Shown piece after piece: positions 35,001 to 42,892 of a stretch of 64,000 bases of DNA. The DNA comes from Isoptericola sp. BMS4 (lineage in GTDB: Bacteria; Actinomycetota; Actinomycetes; Actinomycetales; Cellulomonadaceae): contig NZ_SIRP01000001.1 in NCBI RefSeq assembly GCF_011634835.1, forward strand, positions 1,984,034-2,048,033, written 5' to 3'. A program made the translations under genes and the position numbers. Within the stretch, counting starts at the first letter, position 1, and every line of letters starts with the position of its first letter. Below the pieces are notes generated by a model that was not told the DNA's origin, ran no database searches, and saw nothing but the letters and a program-made list of their open reading frames with translations.

Positions 35001-37186
35001 GCGGCCAGGTTGTCGGCGGCCCAGGCGTCGAGGCCGGCGTCGCGCAGGCGGGCGCGGCCGTCGTCGGTGCCGCGCTCGGCGTCCGCGGCCAGCAGCGCGT
35101 CGGTCTCGCGGACGAACGCGCCGACCGCTCGGCCGAGCTCGGCGGGGCGGCCGGGGGAGTCGCCCTTCCAGAACGGCAGGCGCCCCGGCAGGCCCGGGGC
35201 CGGGGTGACGAGGACCCGGTCGGGGGTGATGTCCTCGATCCGCCACGTGGACGACCCCAGCGTGAAGGTGTCCCCGACGCGCGACTCGTAGACCATCTCC
35301 TCGTCGAGCTCGCCGACCCGCTTGCCGCCCCGGGGGCGGGCTGCCCCGCCCGCGTCGGCGGGCGACCCGGCCGTGGGCGCGTCCGTCGCCAGGTACACGC
35401 CGTAGAGGCCGCGGTCGGGGATCGTGCCGCCGCTCGTGGCCGCCAGCCGCAGCGCGCCCGGCCGCCCGGAGAGGCGCCCCGTGGCCCGGTCCCACACGAT
35501 CCGGGCGCGCAGCTCCGCGAAGTCCTCGCTCGGGTAGCGTCCCGCGAGCATGTCGAGCACGGCGCGCCACGCGCCGTCGCTCAGCGTGGCGAACGGCGCG
35601 GCGCGGCGGAACGTCGCCGCGAGCTCGTCGGCGTCCCAGTCGCGGGTGGCGAGCGCGGCCACCACCTGCTGCGCCAGGACGTCCAGCGGGTTCGCCGGGA
35701 CCCGCAGCCGCTCGATCTCGCCGGCGCGCATCCGCTGGGCGACCACCGTGGCGGGCACGAGGTCGCCCCGGAACGTCGGGAAGACGACGCCGTGGGACAC
35801 GGCGCCCACCTGGTGCCCGGCGCGCCCGATGCGCTGCAGCCCGCTCGCGACCGACGGCGGGGCGCCCACCTGCACCACCAGGTCGACGGCGCCCATGTCG
35901 ATGCCGAGCTCCAGCGACGACGTCGCGACCACCGCGGGCAGCCGGCCCGCCTTGAGGTCGGTCTCCGTGCGGGTGCGCTCGGTGCGGCTCATCGAGCCGT
36001 GGTGGGCGCGGGCCAGCACCGGCGGCTCGCCGCCCTCGGGCGCGGGCGGCAGGCCGACCGACGCGCCGGACTGCCCCTGCGCCTGCGCCGGCCACTGCGT
36101 GCCGGGCTCCGGCAGGGCGGCGCCGGAGCGCTCGGCCCAGATCTCGTTGACCCGCGCCGTGAGGCGCTCGGCGCCGCGCCGGGAGTTGGTGAAGACCAGG
36201 GACGAGCGGTGGTCCGCGACGAGGTCCACCACGCGCTCCTCGACGTGCGGCCACACCGAGGCGCGGCGCAGCGGCGACGTCGCGTCGCCGGTGAGGTCCG
36301 CGGGCAGCCCGTCGCCGCCGTCGTCGACCACGGTGCCGGGTCCTGTGCCGGGTGCCGTGCCGGTCCCGTCGCCGGGGGCTGCGCCGTCCGCGCGGGCGGG
36401 ACCGGCCGAGTCCAGGTCCGCCAGGTCGGGCACCGGCACGACCACATCGATCGCCCACCGCTTGTCCGCCGGCGGGTTCACCACGACCACCTCGCGCCCG
36501 CCCTCGGCGGCCGGGCGCCGGCCGCCGAGGAAGTCGGCGACCGCCTCCACCGGGCGGACGGTCGCGGACAGGCCCACCCGCTGGGCCGGCCGGTCCAGCA
36601 TCGCGTCGAGCCGCTCCAGGCTGAGGGCCAGGTGCGCCCCGCGCTTGGTCCCCGCGACCGCGTGGATCTCGTCGACGACCACGGTCTCGACGCCGGCCAG
36701 CCCCGCCCGCGCCTGCGACGTCAGGACGAGGAACAGGGACTCCGGGGTCGTGACGAGCACGTCGGGCGGGCGCGTGGCGAACGCGCGCCGCTCGGACGCC
36801 GGCGTGTCACCGGTGCGGGCGCCGACCGTGACGTCCTCGACGGTGGTGCCGGCGCGGGCGGCGGCCTGGCGGATGCCGGCCAGCGGCGAGCGCAGGTTGC
36901 GCTGGACGTCGGCCGTGAGGGCCTTCAGCGGCGAGACGTACAGCACGCGGCAGCGGCGGGCGGGTTCCGGGCGGGGCGACGTCGTGAGCCGGTCGATCGC
37001 CCACAGGAACGCGGCGAGCGTCTTGCCGGAGCCGGTGGGCGCGACGACGAGCGCGTGCCGGTCGCTGCCGATCGCCTCCCAGGCGCCCGCCTGCGCCGGC
37101 GTCGGCGCGGCGAAGGCGCCGGCGAACCACGCGCGGGTCGCCGGGGCGAAGCGGGCCAGCGCGTCGGCGGCGGGGGTGTCGGTCAC
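32048..37186 (-). CDS. lhr: Lhr-type ATP-dependent helicase
   Basis: Very long superfamily 2 helicase, 1712 aa, the large Lhr form of Actinobacteria. Walker A is APTGSGKTLAAF (Lys55), the DEIH box is VVVDEIHAVAGTKRGAHLAL, and LSATVRPVEAVADFLGG is motif III. SLVFTNSRRGAERLTARVNE, TSSLELGIDMGAVDLVVQVG and GLQRIGRAGHQVG are motifs IV to VI. A winged-helix and beta-barrel Lhr core follows to about residue 850, then a long C-terminal domain with Pro/Gly-rich inserts. Mycobacterial Lhr is a 3'-5' translocase preferring RNA:DNA hybrids. GTG 37186 has CACGAT 6 nt upstream. Confidence 0.94.
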   Translation of the reverse strand: MTDTPAADALARFAPATRAWFAGAFAAPTPAQAGAWEAIGSDRHALVVAPTGSGKTLAAFLWAIDRLTTSPRPEPARRCRVLYVSPLKALTADVQRNLRSPLAGIRQAAARAGTTVEDVTVGARTGDTPASERRAFATRPPDVLVTTPESLFLVLTSQARAGLAGVETVVVDEIHAVAGTKRGAHLALSLERLDAMLDRPAQRVGLSATVRPVEAVADFLGGRRPAAEGGREVVVVNPPADKRWAIDVVVPVPDLADLDSAGPARADGAAPGDGTGTAPGTGPGTVVDDGGDGLPADLTGDATSPLRRASVWPHVEERVVDLVADHRSSLVFTNSRRGAERLTARVNEIWAERSGAALPEPGTQWPAQAQGQSGASVGLPPAPEGGEPPVLARAHHGSMSRTERTRTETDLKAGRLPAVVATSSLELGIDMGAVDLVVQVGAPPSVASGLQRIGRAGHQVGAVSHGVVFPTFRGDLVPATVVAQRMRAGEIERLRVPANPLDVLAQQVVAALATRDWDADELAATFRRAAPFATLSDGAWRAVLDMLAGRYPSEDFAELRARIVWDRATGRLSGRPGALRLAATSGGTIPDRGLYGVYLATDAPTAGSPADAGGAARPRGGKRVGELDEEMVYESRVGDTFTLGSSTWRIEDITPDRVLVTPAPGLPGRLPFWKGDSPGRPAELGRAVGAFVRETDALLAADAERGTDDGRARLRDAGLDAWAADNLAAYLTEQRRATGRLPDDRTVVVERFRDELGDWRVVVHSPFGAPVHAPWALVVAARLRERYGTDVAAMHADDGIVLRLPDAGDTGWDLGPVGPGDGGDGGARLGDGGPAVTAEDLLVDPDEVLAAVRDELGGSVMFAARFREAAARALLLPRRRPDRRQPLWQQRQRASQLLQVASQFPDFPIMLEAARECLRDDFDVASLTELMGDLAAGRVRLVEVTTSAPSPFAQALLFGYTAQFLYDGDAPLAERRAAALSLDPDLLAELLGEQGATALADLLDPAAVERTQALLQALHPDRQARDAEGLWDVLRRTGPHPLPALRARTREDVRDRVPGWLTELEAARRVIRVRLAGHAEDETEQWAVVEDAGRLRDALGVALPVGVPEAFTELVDDPLGDLLRRHARTHAPFGAADAARRFGLGVAVVQRALAGLESAGTVVRGALLPSSLGGTGDEWCDPEVLRTLRRRSLAALRAEVEPVDPETLGVFLPRWHGVGARAGGAGAAGGTLRGADGVLRAVEQLSGAAVPASALETLVLPARVSDYAPALLDELTTAGEVLWCGHGRLPGSGGGDGMISLHLADGAPLTLRDPDPVDDGGPLDTDVHRVVLDLLTGSGGYFLPRLAELAGASRAAVLEALWDLVWAGRVTNDRLGPLREALGGAGRRGGGAHRAPAAPGRARPVRGSRFGLARPATETPRTGGGRWSALPTVEPDPTLRAHALSQVLLERHGVLTRAVAPVEGVASRFRDVYRVLGELEERGAVRRGYFLEGLGGSQFALPGAVDQLRADAGDRDRGLESGREARDGTGGLDGPDGVAGSGGSLPAPGARGAPVPEAVLLAATDPANPYGAAVAWPRTSGAGPAGRTAAPRPTDRDGDAEAGSAAPSGGTHRPGRKAGAVVLLVDGELVLFVERGGRTVLSFGRGDAGDPGRLAAAARTLAAATREGRLGRVTVQRVDGVAALSAARDRTPAAAALLDAGFGITPRGLRPS

Positions 37187-37192
37187 GTCGCC

Positions 37193-37198
37193 ATCGTG
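37193..37198 (-). promoter_or_regulatory. Leaderless -10, lhr
   Basis: CACGAT, 6 nt (GGCGAC), GTG 37186. It supports this start over the out-of-frame ATG inside the spacer. Confidence 0.4.
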
Positions 37199-37270
37199 GC
37201 AGGCGGGGCCGACAGGCCGCCCGTCGTGCGTGCGGCCCCGCGGGCTTGCGGTGCGTCCGGTGGGCCGTGG

Positions 37271-37276
37271 CAGGCT
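37271..37276 (+). promoter_or_regulatory. Leaderless -10, DUF3046 gene
   Basis: CAGGCT, 6 nt (GGTCGC), GTG 37283. Confidence 0.45.
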
Positions 37277-37282
37277 GGTCGC

Positions 37283-37516
37283 GTGCGCTACAGCGAGTTC
37301 CGCGAGCTGGTCGACGAGGTCTTCGGCCCGGGCTACGGCCGTGCCCTGGTCCGCGAGCAGGTGCTGCCGCGGCTGGACCAGCGGACCCCCGCCGAGGCCC
37401 TCGACGCGGGGGTCGAGCCGCGGGACGTGTGGCACGCCCTGTGCGACGCCCTCGACGTGCCCGACGCCGACCGCTGGGGGCGCGACGCCCGCCGGCAGGC
37501 GCCGCCGCGCCGCTGA
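37283..37516 (+). CDS. DUF3046 family protein
   Basis: 77 aa. The family pattern is plain: MRYSEFRELVDEVFGPGYGR, LVREQVLPRLDQRTPAEALD and VEPRDVWHALCDALDVPDAD. DUF3046 proteins are small helical actinobacterial proteins of unknown function, usually encoded near recA, as in mycobacteria (the Rv2738c position). Here two genes separate it from recA. GTG 37283 is fixed by CAGGCT upstream. It is divergent from lhr. Confidence 0.88.
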   Translation: MRYSEFRELVDEVFGPGYGRALVREQVLPRLDQRTPAEALDAGVEPRDVWHALCDALDVPDADRWGRDARRQAPPRR

Positions 37517-37557
37517 CGCCGCCCCCGCGCTGACGGGCTCAGGGGACCGCGGCGCGG

Positions 37558-37563
37558 CATCAT
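37558..37563 (+). promoter_or_regulatory. Leaderless -10, phosphodiesterase gene
   Basis: CATCAT, 6 nt (GGCGCC), ATG 37570. Confidence 0.35.
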
Positions 37564-37569
37564 GGCGCC

Positions 37570-39774
37570 ATGAGTCGCGTGCCCGCCGCCCCGATGTCGG
37601 TCGCGGACCTGCGCTCCGGCCTGTGGTCCCTGGCCACGACGGCCGCGGGGCTCGCGGTCGCCATCGGCGTCGTCGACGGCGCCCGGGCGACCCCCGTGTG
37701 GGCGGTGCTGCCCGCCGCGCTCGTGGTCGGCGCGGGGGACGCGGTGCTGCGGGCCCCGCTGCGCCGGCTGGCGGGGGTCGTGGGCGCGCTCGGGGCGCTG
37801 GTCCTGGGGCTGGCGGCCCAGGTCGCCGTCCTCGTCGTCGCGCTGCGCCTGCTGCCCGGGCTCACCGTCCGGTCCTGGCCGGACGCCCTCGCGGTCCTCG
37901 TCATCGCCGCGTGCGTGATGGCGGTCGGGCACTGGGCCCTCGGGGCGAGCGACAACGCGTTCGTGGTCGCGGACCTCGTGCGCGGCGCACGGCGCCGGGC
38001 CGGCCTGTCCCGGCGCCGGCGGCGGGACGAGGGGGCGGGCGACGACGCGCCGCCCGGCCTGCTCGTCGTCATGCTCGACGGGGTGTCGCGGCCCACGCTG
38101 GAGCACGCGCTCGAGGCCGGCCTGACGCCGACCCTGGGGCGGTGGCTCTCCTCGGGCAGCCACCGCCTGGAGTCGTGGTGGGCGCGGGTCCCCTGCACCA
38201 CCCCGGCGAGCACCCTGGGCCTGCTGCACGGGACGACGGCGCCGGTGCCCGCGTTCCGCTGGTGGTCGCGCGAGCACGGCCGTCTCGTCGTGACGAACCG
38301 TCCCGCCGACGCGGCGCTGGTGGAGGCCGCCGCGGGCGCCGGGCGCGGGCTCCTCGCGGACGGCGGCACCGCGGTGTCGACGATGTTCTCGGGCGGCGCC
38401 GCGACCTCCCTGCTCGTGATGAGCCGGGCGTCCGAGGGGCTGGGCCCTGGGCAGATGTTCGTGCGGTTCTTCGCCAGCCCGTTCGTCCTGGTGCGCGCGC
38501 TCGTGGTCACCGTCGCGGAGGCGGGCAAGGAGCTCTACCAGGGGTGGCAGCAGACGGTGCGCGGGGTACGTCCGCGGGTGTCCCGGCTGGGCTGGTACCC
38601 GGTGCTGCGCGCGGTGACGAACGTGCTCCTGCGCGACCTCAACACCTCGCTCGTCGCCGAGCAGCTGGTGCGCGGCGCGCCCGTGGTGTGCGTGGACCTC
38701 GTCGACTACGACGAGATCGCCCACCACGCGGGGCCGCTGCGCCCGGAGGCCCTGCGCGCCCTGGAGGGCCTCGACCGGGTGATCGGCCTGTGGGAGGAGG
38801 TGGCCCGCGGGGCGCCCCGCGACTACCGAGTCGTGGTGCTCTCGGACCACGGGCAGTCCCTCGGGGAGACGTTCGAGCAGGTCTCCGGGCGGTCCCTCGC
38901 GGACGAGGTGCGCCGGCTGATGGCGCGGACGCCGTCCGGCGGCGGGAACGTCTCGGACCAGGGCGTCCCGCCGGCCCGGGCAGGGCGGGACCGTGCCGCG
39001 CGACCGGGGCGCGCCGGGGGACCGGACCGGGAGGAGCGGGAGGCGTGGGGCCCGGCGAACACCGCCCTCAACTCGCTGCGCGGCGGCGACGCGCGCGTGC
39101 TCGTCGGGCCGGACCGGGACCGCCCGCGGCACGGCGGGCGGGAGCACGACGGCGGCCCCGGCGCGGGGCCCGCGAGGGCCGACCTGCCGGAGGTCGCGGT
39201 CGTCGGCTCCGGCAACCTCGGGATGGTGTGGTTCTGCCGGGAGCCGGCGCCGCTCGACGCCGCCCAGGTGTCCGCCCGCTGGCCGGCGCTGCTGCCGGGG
39301 CTCCTGGCCCACCCGGCCGTCGGGGTCGTCGTCGTGCGCGACGGAACCGGGCACGACGGCGGGCACGACGGCGGGCACGACGGCGTAGAGCCGGTCGTCG
39401 TGGCGCACGGCAGCGCGGGGACCCACCGCCTCACGGACGGGGCCGTCACGGGGCAGGACCCGCTCGCCGGGTACGGGTCGCGGGCGCGGGCCGACCTGCT
39501 GCGGGCCGCCCTCCTGCCCGACGCCGGCGACCTCGTGCTCGTCTCGGCGCTCGACCCGATGGGGCGCGTGCACGCCTTCGAGGGGCTGGTCGGCTCGCAC
39601 GGCGGGCTGGGCGGGGCGCAGGGCGAGGCGTTCCTGCTGCACCCGGCGGAGCTCGACGTGCCCGACGCGGACCGGGAGGACGTCGACGGCCGGCGGATGC
39701 TGGTGGGTGCGGAGGCCGTGCACGCGCGGCTGGTGGGCTGGCTCTCGGCGCTGGGCCTGCGGGGCGAGCCGTGA
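37570..39774 (+). CDS. Membrane-anchored alkaline-phosphatase-superfamily phosphodiesterase
   Basis: 734 aa. About four membrane segments occupy residues 20-125; this part is why databases may call it a phage holin family protein. The catalytic part resembles type I phosphodiesterase/nucleotide pyrophosphatase: LLVVMLDGVS (Asp170), the CTTPAST nucleophile region (Thr210/211), DLVDYDEIAHHAG (Asp379, His385/386), VLSDHGQS (Asp426, His427) and a late GSHGGLGG. A disordered insert lies near residues 455-535 and a GHDG tandem repeat near 595. Whether the catalytic side faces outward is unclear. The next gene overlaps by 4 nt. Substrate unknown. Confidence 0.82.
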   Translation: MSRVPAAPMSVADLRSGLWSLATTAAGLAVAIGVVDGARATPVWAVLPAALVVGAGDAVLRAPLRRLAGVVGALGALVLGLAAQVAVLVVALRLLPGLTVRSWPDALAVLVIAACVMAVGHWALGASDNAFVVADLVRGARRRAGLSRRRRRDEGAGDDAPPGLLVVMLDGVSRPTLEHALEAGLTPTLGRWLSSGSHRLESWWARVPCTTPASTLGLLHGTTAPVPAFRWWSREHGRLVVTNRPADAALVEAAAGAGRGLLADGGTAVSTMFSGGAATSLLVMSRASEGLGPGQMFVRFFASPFVLVRALVVTVAEAGKELYQGWQQTVRGVRPRVSRLGWYPVLRAVTNVLLRDLNTSLVAEQLVRGAPVVCVDLVDYDEIAHHAGPLRPEALRALEGLDRVIGLWEEVARGAPRDYRVVVLSDHGQSLGETFEQVSGRSLADEVRRLMARTPSGGGNVSDQGVPPARAGRDRAARPGRAGGPDREEREAWGPANTALNSLRGGDARVLVGPDRDRPRHGGREHDGGPGAGPARADLPEVAVVGSGNLGMVWFCREPAPLDAAQVSARWPALLPGLLAHPAVGVVVVRDGTGHDGGHDGGHDGVEPVVVAHGSAGTHRLTDGAVTGQDPLAGYGSRARADLLRAALLPDAGDLVLVSALDPMGRVHAFEGLVGSHGGLGGAQGEAFLLHPAELDVPDADREDVDGRRMLVGAEAVHARLVGWLSALGLRGEP
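39349..39384 (+). repeat. Three exact 12-bp tandem repeats
   Basis: GGGCACGACGGC occurs three times in a row (39349, 39361, 39373) and encodes GHDG x3 in a surface loop of the phosphodiesterase. Whole-codon units mean copy-number change would keep frame. Confidence 0.9.
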
Positions 39775-40712
39775 GCGGCGCGCGGCGGGCGGGGGCTCGC
39801 GGCGGCGCCGCGACCGGACTGCGGGTGACCTGGCTGGGGCACTCGACCGTCGTCCTGGACCTGGTCGGGCCGGACGGCCGCGCGACGCGCCTCGTGACCG
39901 ACCCGCTCCTGCACCGGCACGCCGGCCTGCTGCGGCGCCGCGGCGACCGCCCCGCGACCGACGCGTGGCGGGGCGCCCACGCGGCGCTCGTCTCCCACCT
40001 GCACCACGACCACGCCGAGCTGCGCTCGCTGCGGCTGCTGGGGGACGTGCCGGTGCTCGCGGCGCCCGCCAACGCGCGGTGGCTGCGGTCCAAGGGGCTG
40101 CGGGGCGTCGGCCTGGAGGGCACGTGGCGGGACACGGCGCACGACGCGCGGGCGGGCGGCCGGTCGGGGCACGCGACGCGCCCGGCCGGGGCGGGCAGCC
40201 CGCGGGCGTGGCACCCGGGGCAGTGGCACGACGTCGCCGGGGCGCAGGTGCGGCTCGCGCCGGCGGTGCACGGGGACCGTCCCATGCCGCACCGTCCGGG
40301 CGCCGCGGCGGGCCACCTGGTGCGGGCGGCCGGGGTGGACGGCGAACAGGGCGCGGGTCCGACGTTGTGGGCGGTCGGGGACACGGAGCACTTCCCGGGG
40401 ATCGGTCACGTGCGCGACCTCGCCGGCGGACGCGTGGACGTGGCGCTGGTGCCGGTGGCGGGCTGGGGGCCCCGGCTGTCCGGCGGGCACCTGGACGCGG
40501 TGCGGGCCGCCGAGGTCTGCGCGGAGGTGGGCGTGCGGGTGGCGGTGCCCGTGCACTGGGGGACGCTGCACGCCCCGGGCGGGCGCCACCTGCCGCCGGG
40601 CTGGATGGACCACGCGGGCGAGGGCTTCGCCGCGGCGGTGCGGAGGGTGGCGCCGGGGACCCGGGCGGTCGTGCTGCGCCCGGGCGGGGCGTGGCGGTGG
40701 GACGACGGCTGA
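39771..40712 (+). CDS. Metallo-beta-lactamase fold hydrolase (UlaG-like)
   Basis: 313 aa. After a basic, glycine-rich N terminus comes LRVTWLGHSTVVLDL, then VTDPLLHRHAG and the metal motif SHLHHDHAE (His76, His78, Asp80, His81). Further ligands are probably APAVHGDRP and GDTEHFPG, and VAVPVHWGTLHAP closes the site. The WLGHSTV opening is typical of UlaG/NAPE-PLD-type phosphodiesterases and lactonases. GTG 39771 overlaps the previous stop (GTGA), so both enzymes are made together and may act on one phosphodiester pathway. No signal peptide. Confidence 0.87.
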   Translation: MSGARRAGARGGAATGLRVTWLGHSTVVLDLVGPDGRATRLVTDPLLHRHAGLLRRRGDRPATDAWRGAHAALVSHLHHDHAELRSLRLLGDVPVLAAPANARWLRSKGLRGVGLEGTWRDTAHDARAGGRSGHATRPAGAGSPRAWHPGQWHDVAGAQVRLAPAVHGDRPMPHRPGAAAGHLVRAAGVDGEQGAGPTLWAVGDTEHFPGIGHVRDLAGGRVDVALVPVAGWGPRLSGGHLDAVRAAEVCAEVGVRVAVPVHWGTLHAPGGRHLPPGWMDHAGEGFAAAVRRVAPGTRAVVLRPGGAWRWDDG

Positions 40713-40753
40713 GCACGACGGAGCGGGGGTTGCGGCACGCCGGTGCGCCGGGA

Positions 40754-40782
40754 CTGGCATCGAACAGATGTTCGGCTAGAGT
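40754..40782 (+). promoter_or_regulatory. recA promoter with SOS box
   Basis: The LexA box TCGAACAGATGTTCGG (40760-40775) matches the TCGAAC-N4-GTTCGA consensus at 11 of 12 fixed positions. It fills the 17-bp spacer exactly between CTGGCA (-35, 40754-40759) and TAGAGT (-10, 40777-40782). LexA would block polymerase directly. The transcript has a leader of about 150 nt. Confidence 0.85.
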
Positions 40783-40937
40783 GGGTCCACAGACACGTTC
40801 GCGTCCGTGCCCGTCCACAGCTCGCCGGCCGGTGGCCGACGGTGTCGGTGGCGGGACGTACGGTCGGCAACAACATGAGTACGCAGCCACGAACGCCGGC
40901 GCGCAGCCGCCGCGCCCAGAACGCAAAGGTGACCGAC

Positions 40938-42056
40938 ATGCCTGCACCGGCAGACCGTGATAAGGCCCTCGAGGCCGCGCTCGCACAGATCGACCGCAAC
41001 TTCGGCAAGGGCTCGGTCATGCGTCTCGGCGAGGAGGGGCGTGCCCCGGTGGACGTCGTGCCGACGGGGTCCATCGCGCTCGACGTGGCGCTCGGGATCG
41101 GAGGGCTCCCGCGTGGCCGCGTCATCGAGGTGTACGGGCCCGAGTCGTCCGGCAAGACGACGGTGGCGCTGCACGCCGTCGCCAACGCCCAGAAGTCCGG
41201 CGGCATCGCCGCGTTCATCGACGCCGAGCACGCCCTGGACCCGGAGTACGCCAAGAAGCTCGGCGTCGACACGGACGCCCTCCTGGTCTCCCAGCCGGAC
41301 ACCGGCGAGCAGGCCCTGGAGATCGCGGACATGCTGATCCGCTCCGGGGCGCTGGACATCATCGTCATCGACTCGGTCGCGGCCCTGGTCCCCAAGGCCG
41401 AGATCGAGGGGGAGATGGGCGACAGCCACGTCGGCCTCCAGGCCCGGCTCATGTCCCAGGCGCTGCGCAAGATCGCGGGCGCGCTGAGCTCGTCCGGGAC
41501 CACCGCGATCTTCATCAACCAGCTGCGCGAGAAGATCGGCGTATTTTTTGGCTCGCCCGAGACGACGACGGGCGGCAAGGCGCTGAAGTTCTACGCCTCG
41601 GTGCGCATGGACATCCGGCGCATCGAGACTCTCAAGGAGGGGACCGAGCCCGTGGGCAACCGCACGCGGGTCAAGGTCGTCAAGAACAAGATGGCGCCCC
41701 CGTTCAAGCAGGCGGAGTTCGACATCCTGTACGGGGTCGGCATCTCGCGCGAGGGCGGGCTCATCGACATGGGCGTGGAGCACGGGTTCGTGCGCAAGTC
41801 CGGCTCCTGGTTCACCTACGAGGGGGACCAGCTCGGCCAGGGCAAGGAGAACGCACGGGCGTTCCTGCGGGACAACCCCGACCTCGCCAACGAGATCGAG
41901 AAGAAGATCAAGGAGAAGCTCGGCATCGGCGCCCGGCTGGACGCGCCGGCCCCGGACGTCGCGGCCGATGCCGTGGCTCCGGCGGTGAAGGCCGACGTCG
42001 CCGCCGCCCCAGCCCCGGCCAAGGGCGGTGCGAAGGGGAAGAAGGCCCCGTTCTGA
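40938..42056 (+). CDS. recA: Recombinase RecA
   Basis: Strand-exchange protein and LexA co-protease; 372 aa. N-terminal block [20 protein letters not shown], Walker A GPESSGKT near residues 70-77, [18 protein letters not shown] with Walker B, and loop 2 [20 protein letters not shown]. The C-terminal tail is Ala/Pro/Lys-rich. ATG 40938 follows AAAGGTG; an in-frame ATG at 40875 would add 21 poorly conserved residues. Codons GTA-TTT-TTT at 41541-41549 are odd for this genome. Followed closely by recX. No intein. Confidence 0.98.
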   Translation: MPAPADRDKALEAALAQIDRNFGKGSVMRLGEEGRAPVDVVPTGSIALDVALGIGGLPRGRVIEVYGPESSGKTTVALHAVANAQKSGGIAAFIDAEHALDPEYAKKLGVDTDALLVSQPDTGEQALEIADMLIRSGALDIIVIDSVAALVPKAEIEGEMGDSHVGLQARLMSQALRKIAGALSSSGTTAIFINQLREKIGVFFGSPETTTGGKALKFYASVRMDIRRIETLKEGTEPVGNRTRVKVVKNKMAPPFKQAEFDILYGVGISREGGLIDMGVEHGFVRKSGSWFTYEGDQLGQGKENARAFLRDNPDLANEIEKKIKEKLGIGARLDAPAPDVAADAVAPAVKADVAAAPAPAKGGAKGKKAPF

Positions 42057-42096
42057 TGGCCGGCCTGCCGGCGCGGTGCGTTCCCTCGGGGGTGGC

Positions 42097-42798
42097 ATGA
42101 CGGTGGTGGACCCGGGCGCCTGGGACGACGCGCCCGGCCCGGGTGGTACGGGCGGCCCGGGCACCCAGGGCGGTCGCGGCGAGGGGAAGCGTCGCGGCCG
42201 CCGGGGCGGGCGGGGTTCCTCGGCGGATGGCGCCGCGCGGGCCCGCGCACCGCGCCGCACCGTGGCCGAGCGGATCGAGGCCGGCGAGCTGAGTCTCGAC
42301 GACGCGACGGAGAAGGCGCGGGAGGCACTGCTGCGGGTGCTGTCGGCGGCGCCGAAGAGCCGCGCGGAGCTGGAGCAGTCGCTGGCCCGCAAGGGCTACC
42401 CCGAGGCGGTGGTGGGCCCGGTGCTCGACCGCTTCGACGAGGTGGGCCTCGTCGACGACGCCGGGTACGCAGAGATGATCGTGCGCACGCGGCACGCCGA
42501 GCGTGGCCTGTCTCGCCGGGCGCTCGCCATGGAGCTGCGCCGCCGCGGCATCGACGAGGACACCGCGGCGACCGCGCTCGAGCAGGTGGACGGCGACGAC
42601 GAGCGGGAGGCCGCGCTGGCCCTGGCGCGCAAGCACGTCGGCCGCACGCGGGGCCTCGAGCGCGACGTGCGGGTCCGCCGAGCGGTCGGGTCCCTGGGCC
42701 GCAAGGGATACGCTCCGGGCGTCGCGTTCGGTGCGGTGCGCGACGCCCTGGCCGAGGAGGGTGAGACCGGCCTCGACGACGTCGGCGTCGAGGACTGA
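42097..42798 (+). CDS. recX: RecA regulator RecX
   Basis: Caps RecA filaments and limits recombination; 233 aa. A disordered Gly/Arg-rich N terminus of about 50 residues precedes the RecX three-helix repeats: AREALLRVLSAAPKSRAELE, FDEVGLVDDAGYAEMIVRTR and RRALAMELRRRGIDEDTAAT. VRRAVGSLGRKGYAPGVAFG forms the last repeat. ATG 42097 is preceded by GGGGGTGG. It begins 40 nt after recA and shares the SOS promoter, the arrangement known from mycobacteria and streptomycetes. Confidence 0.94.
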   Translation: MTVVDPGAWDDAPGPGGTGGPGTQGGRGEGKRRGRRGGRGSSADGAARARAPRRTVAERIEAGELSLDDATEKAREALLRVLSAAPKSRAELEQSLARKGYPEAVVGPVLDRFDEVGLVDDAGYAEMIVRTRHAERGLSRRALAMELRRRGIDEDTAATALEQVDGDDEREAALALARKHVGRTRGLERDVRVRRAVGSLGRKGYAPGVAFGAVRDALAEEGETGLDDVGVED

Positions 42799-42832
42799 CG
42801 TCCGCGAGGACACGACAGGCTCCCGCGACGGA

Positions 42833-42872
42833 GGCAGGGGCCCGGACGCCGAAGAGCGTCCGAGCCCCTGCC
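42833..42872. terminator. Bidirectional terminator between recX and gluD
   Basis: Stem GGCAGGGGC (42833-42841) with GCCCCTGCC (42864-42872), continuing past one mismatch with CGGACGC and GCGTCCG around the loop CGAAGA: 16 pairs. It lies 34 nt after recX and 21 nt before the gluD stop on the other strand. Confidence 0.8.
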
Positions 42873-42892
42873 GTGCGACCGCGCTGCCGAGG

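Noticed and set aside
37570-39774. Prophage remnant because of a holin-like N terminus
   Set aside because: No other phage genes, integrase, att repeats or composition shift nearby; the catalytic part is an alkaline-phosphatase-superfamily enzyme.
40875-40937. Longer recA starting at ATG 40875
   Set aside because: The added 21 residues are poorly conserved and basic; AAAGGTG correctly spaced before ATG 40938 and the [12 protein letters not shown] start favour the shorter form.
41541-41550. Programmed frameshift at the recA T6 run
   Set aside because: The in-frame heptamer is A-TTT-TTT, not the X-XXY-YYZ form, no downstream structure is evident, and six T is short for transcriptional slippage. 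The full-length frame is intact.
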